From Bacillota bacterium (GTDB lineage Bacteria > Bacillota > Clostridia > Lachnospirales > Lachnospiraceae): a stretch of DNA of 6,364 nucleotides. Made by a program: the position numbers and the translations under genes. Below are positions 6,344 to 6,364 of the stretch, piece by piece. Where the stretch lies: contig JAEWPN010000178.1 of the NCBI GenBank assembly GCA_023399455.1, positions 1-6,364 on the forward strand. The letters are read 5' to 3'. The notes beneath the pieces are model-generated. The model saw nothing but the letters and a program-made list of their open reading frames with translations. It did no database searches and was not told where the DNA came from. Position 1 is the stretch's first letter, and each line of letters opens with the position of its first letter.

Positions 6344-6364
6344 ATGGAATGGATAAAGGAAGGA
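6344..6364 (+). CDS. Probable start of a gene running off the right edge
   Basis: ATG at 6344 is preceded by AAGGA (6331-6335) with an 8-nt spacer and opens a frame (MEWIKEG) that is unbroken to the window end. Only seven codons are visible, so no function can be given. An alternative ATG at 6318 with AGGA at 6310-6313 opens only 12 codons (MLTIKGINLWNG) before a stop at 6354-6356 and would overlap this start; it could be a leader peptide or chance. Confidence 0.35.

Overview
The window looks like a piece of a Gram-positive, probably clostridial (Bacillota) chromosome. The grounds are strong AGGAGG-type ribosome binding sites, TGnTATAAT extended -10 promoters, a Bce/Mac-like ABC exporter with an FtsX-type permease, an EcsC-family protein, and AT-leaning composition. 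The genus cannot be fixed from the sequence alone.

Layout. (1) Positions 1-3041, + strand: an ABC exporter operon. It holds the 3' two thirds of an ATPase gene (Walker A lies off the left edge), which overlaps by ATGA an 847-codon permease gene with two FtsX domains. (2) 3042-3120: short spacer with an extended -10 promoter. (3) About 3121-3838, + strand: a decayed gene. Three pieces in three reading frames reassemble into one protein resembling a family with 'QNxDGGFGHALE' and 'KYYKGNEDI' motifs; it carries an in-frame amber codon, a -1 frameshift and an internal deletion, and has lost its 5' end. A naive annotation would show two unrelated hypothetical proteins. (4) 3859-4575, + strand: an intact EcsC-family gene 20 bp behind the pseudogene, with a very good RBS. 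(5) 4592-4631: a perfect 18-bp-stem hairpin, a bidirectional terminator between convergent genes. (6) 4663-6078, - strand: a 471-codon glucose/sorbosone dehydrogenase-type beta-propeller with a TTG start and no signal peptide. (7) 6079-6364: a regulatory intergenic region with two + strand promoter-like elements, a possible gene-tail remnant or 36-codon ORF, an intrinsic-terminator hairpin, and the probable first codons of another + strand gene running off the right edge.

The exporter pair is one functional unit, probably moving a peptide, lipid or antimicrobial across or out of the membrane. The EcsC gene may be read from the promoter that once served the dead gene. The dehydrogenase is an independent, convergent transcription unit. 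I see no CRISPR array, tRNA, rRNA, integrase or insertion sequence. The most notable items are the reconstructable pseudogene, the leaderless PQQ-type dehydrogenase fold protein in a likely anaerobe, and the promoter/terminator/leader arrangement at the right edge. I do not see convincing evidence for a new multi-gene system.
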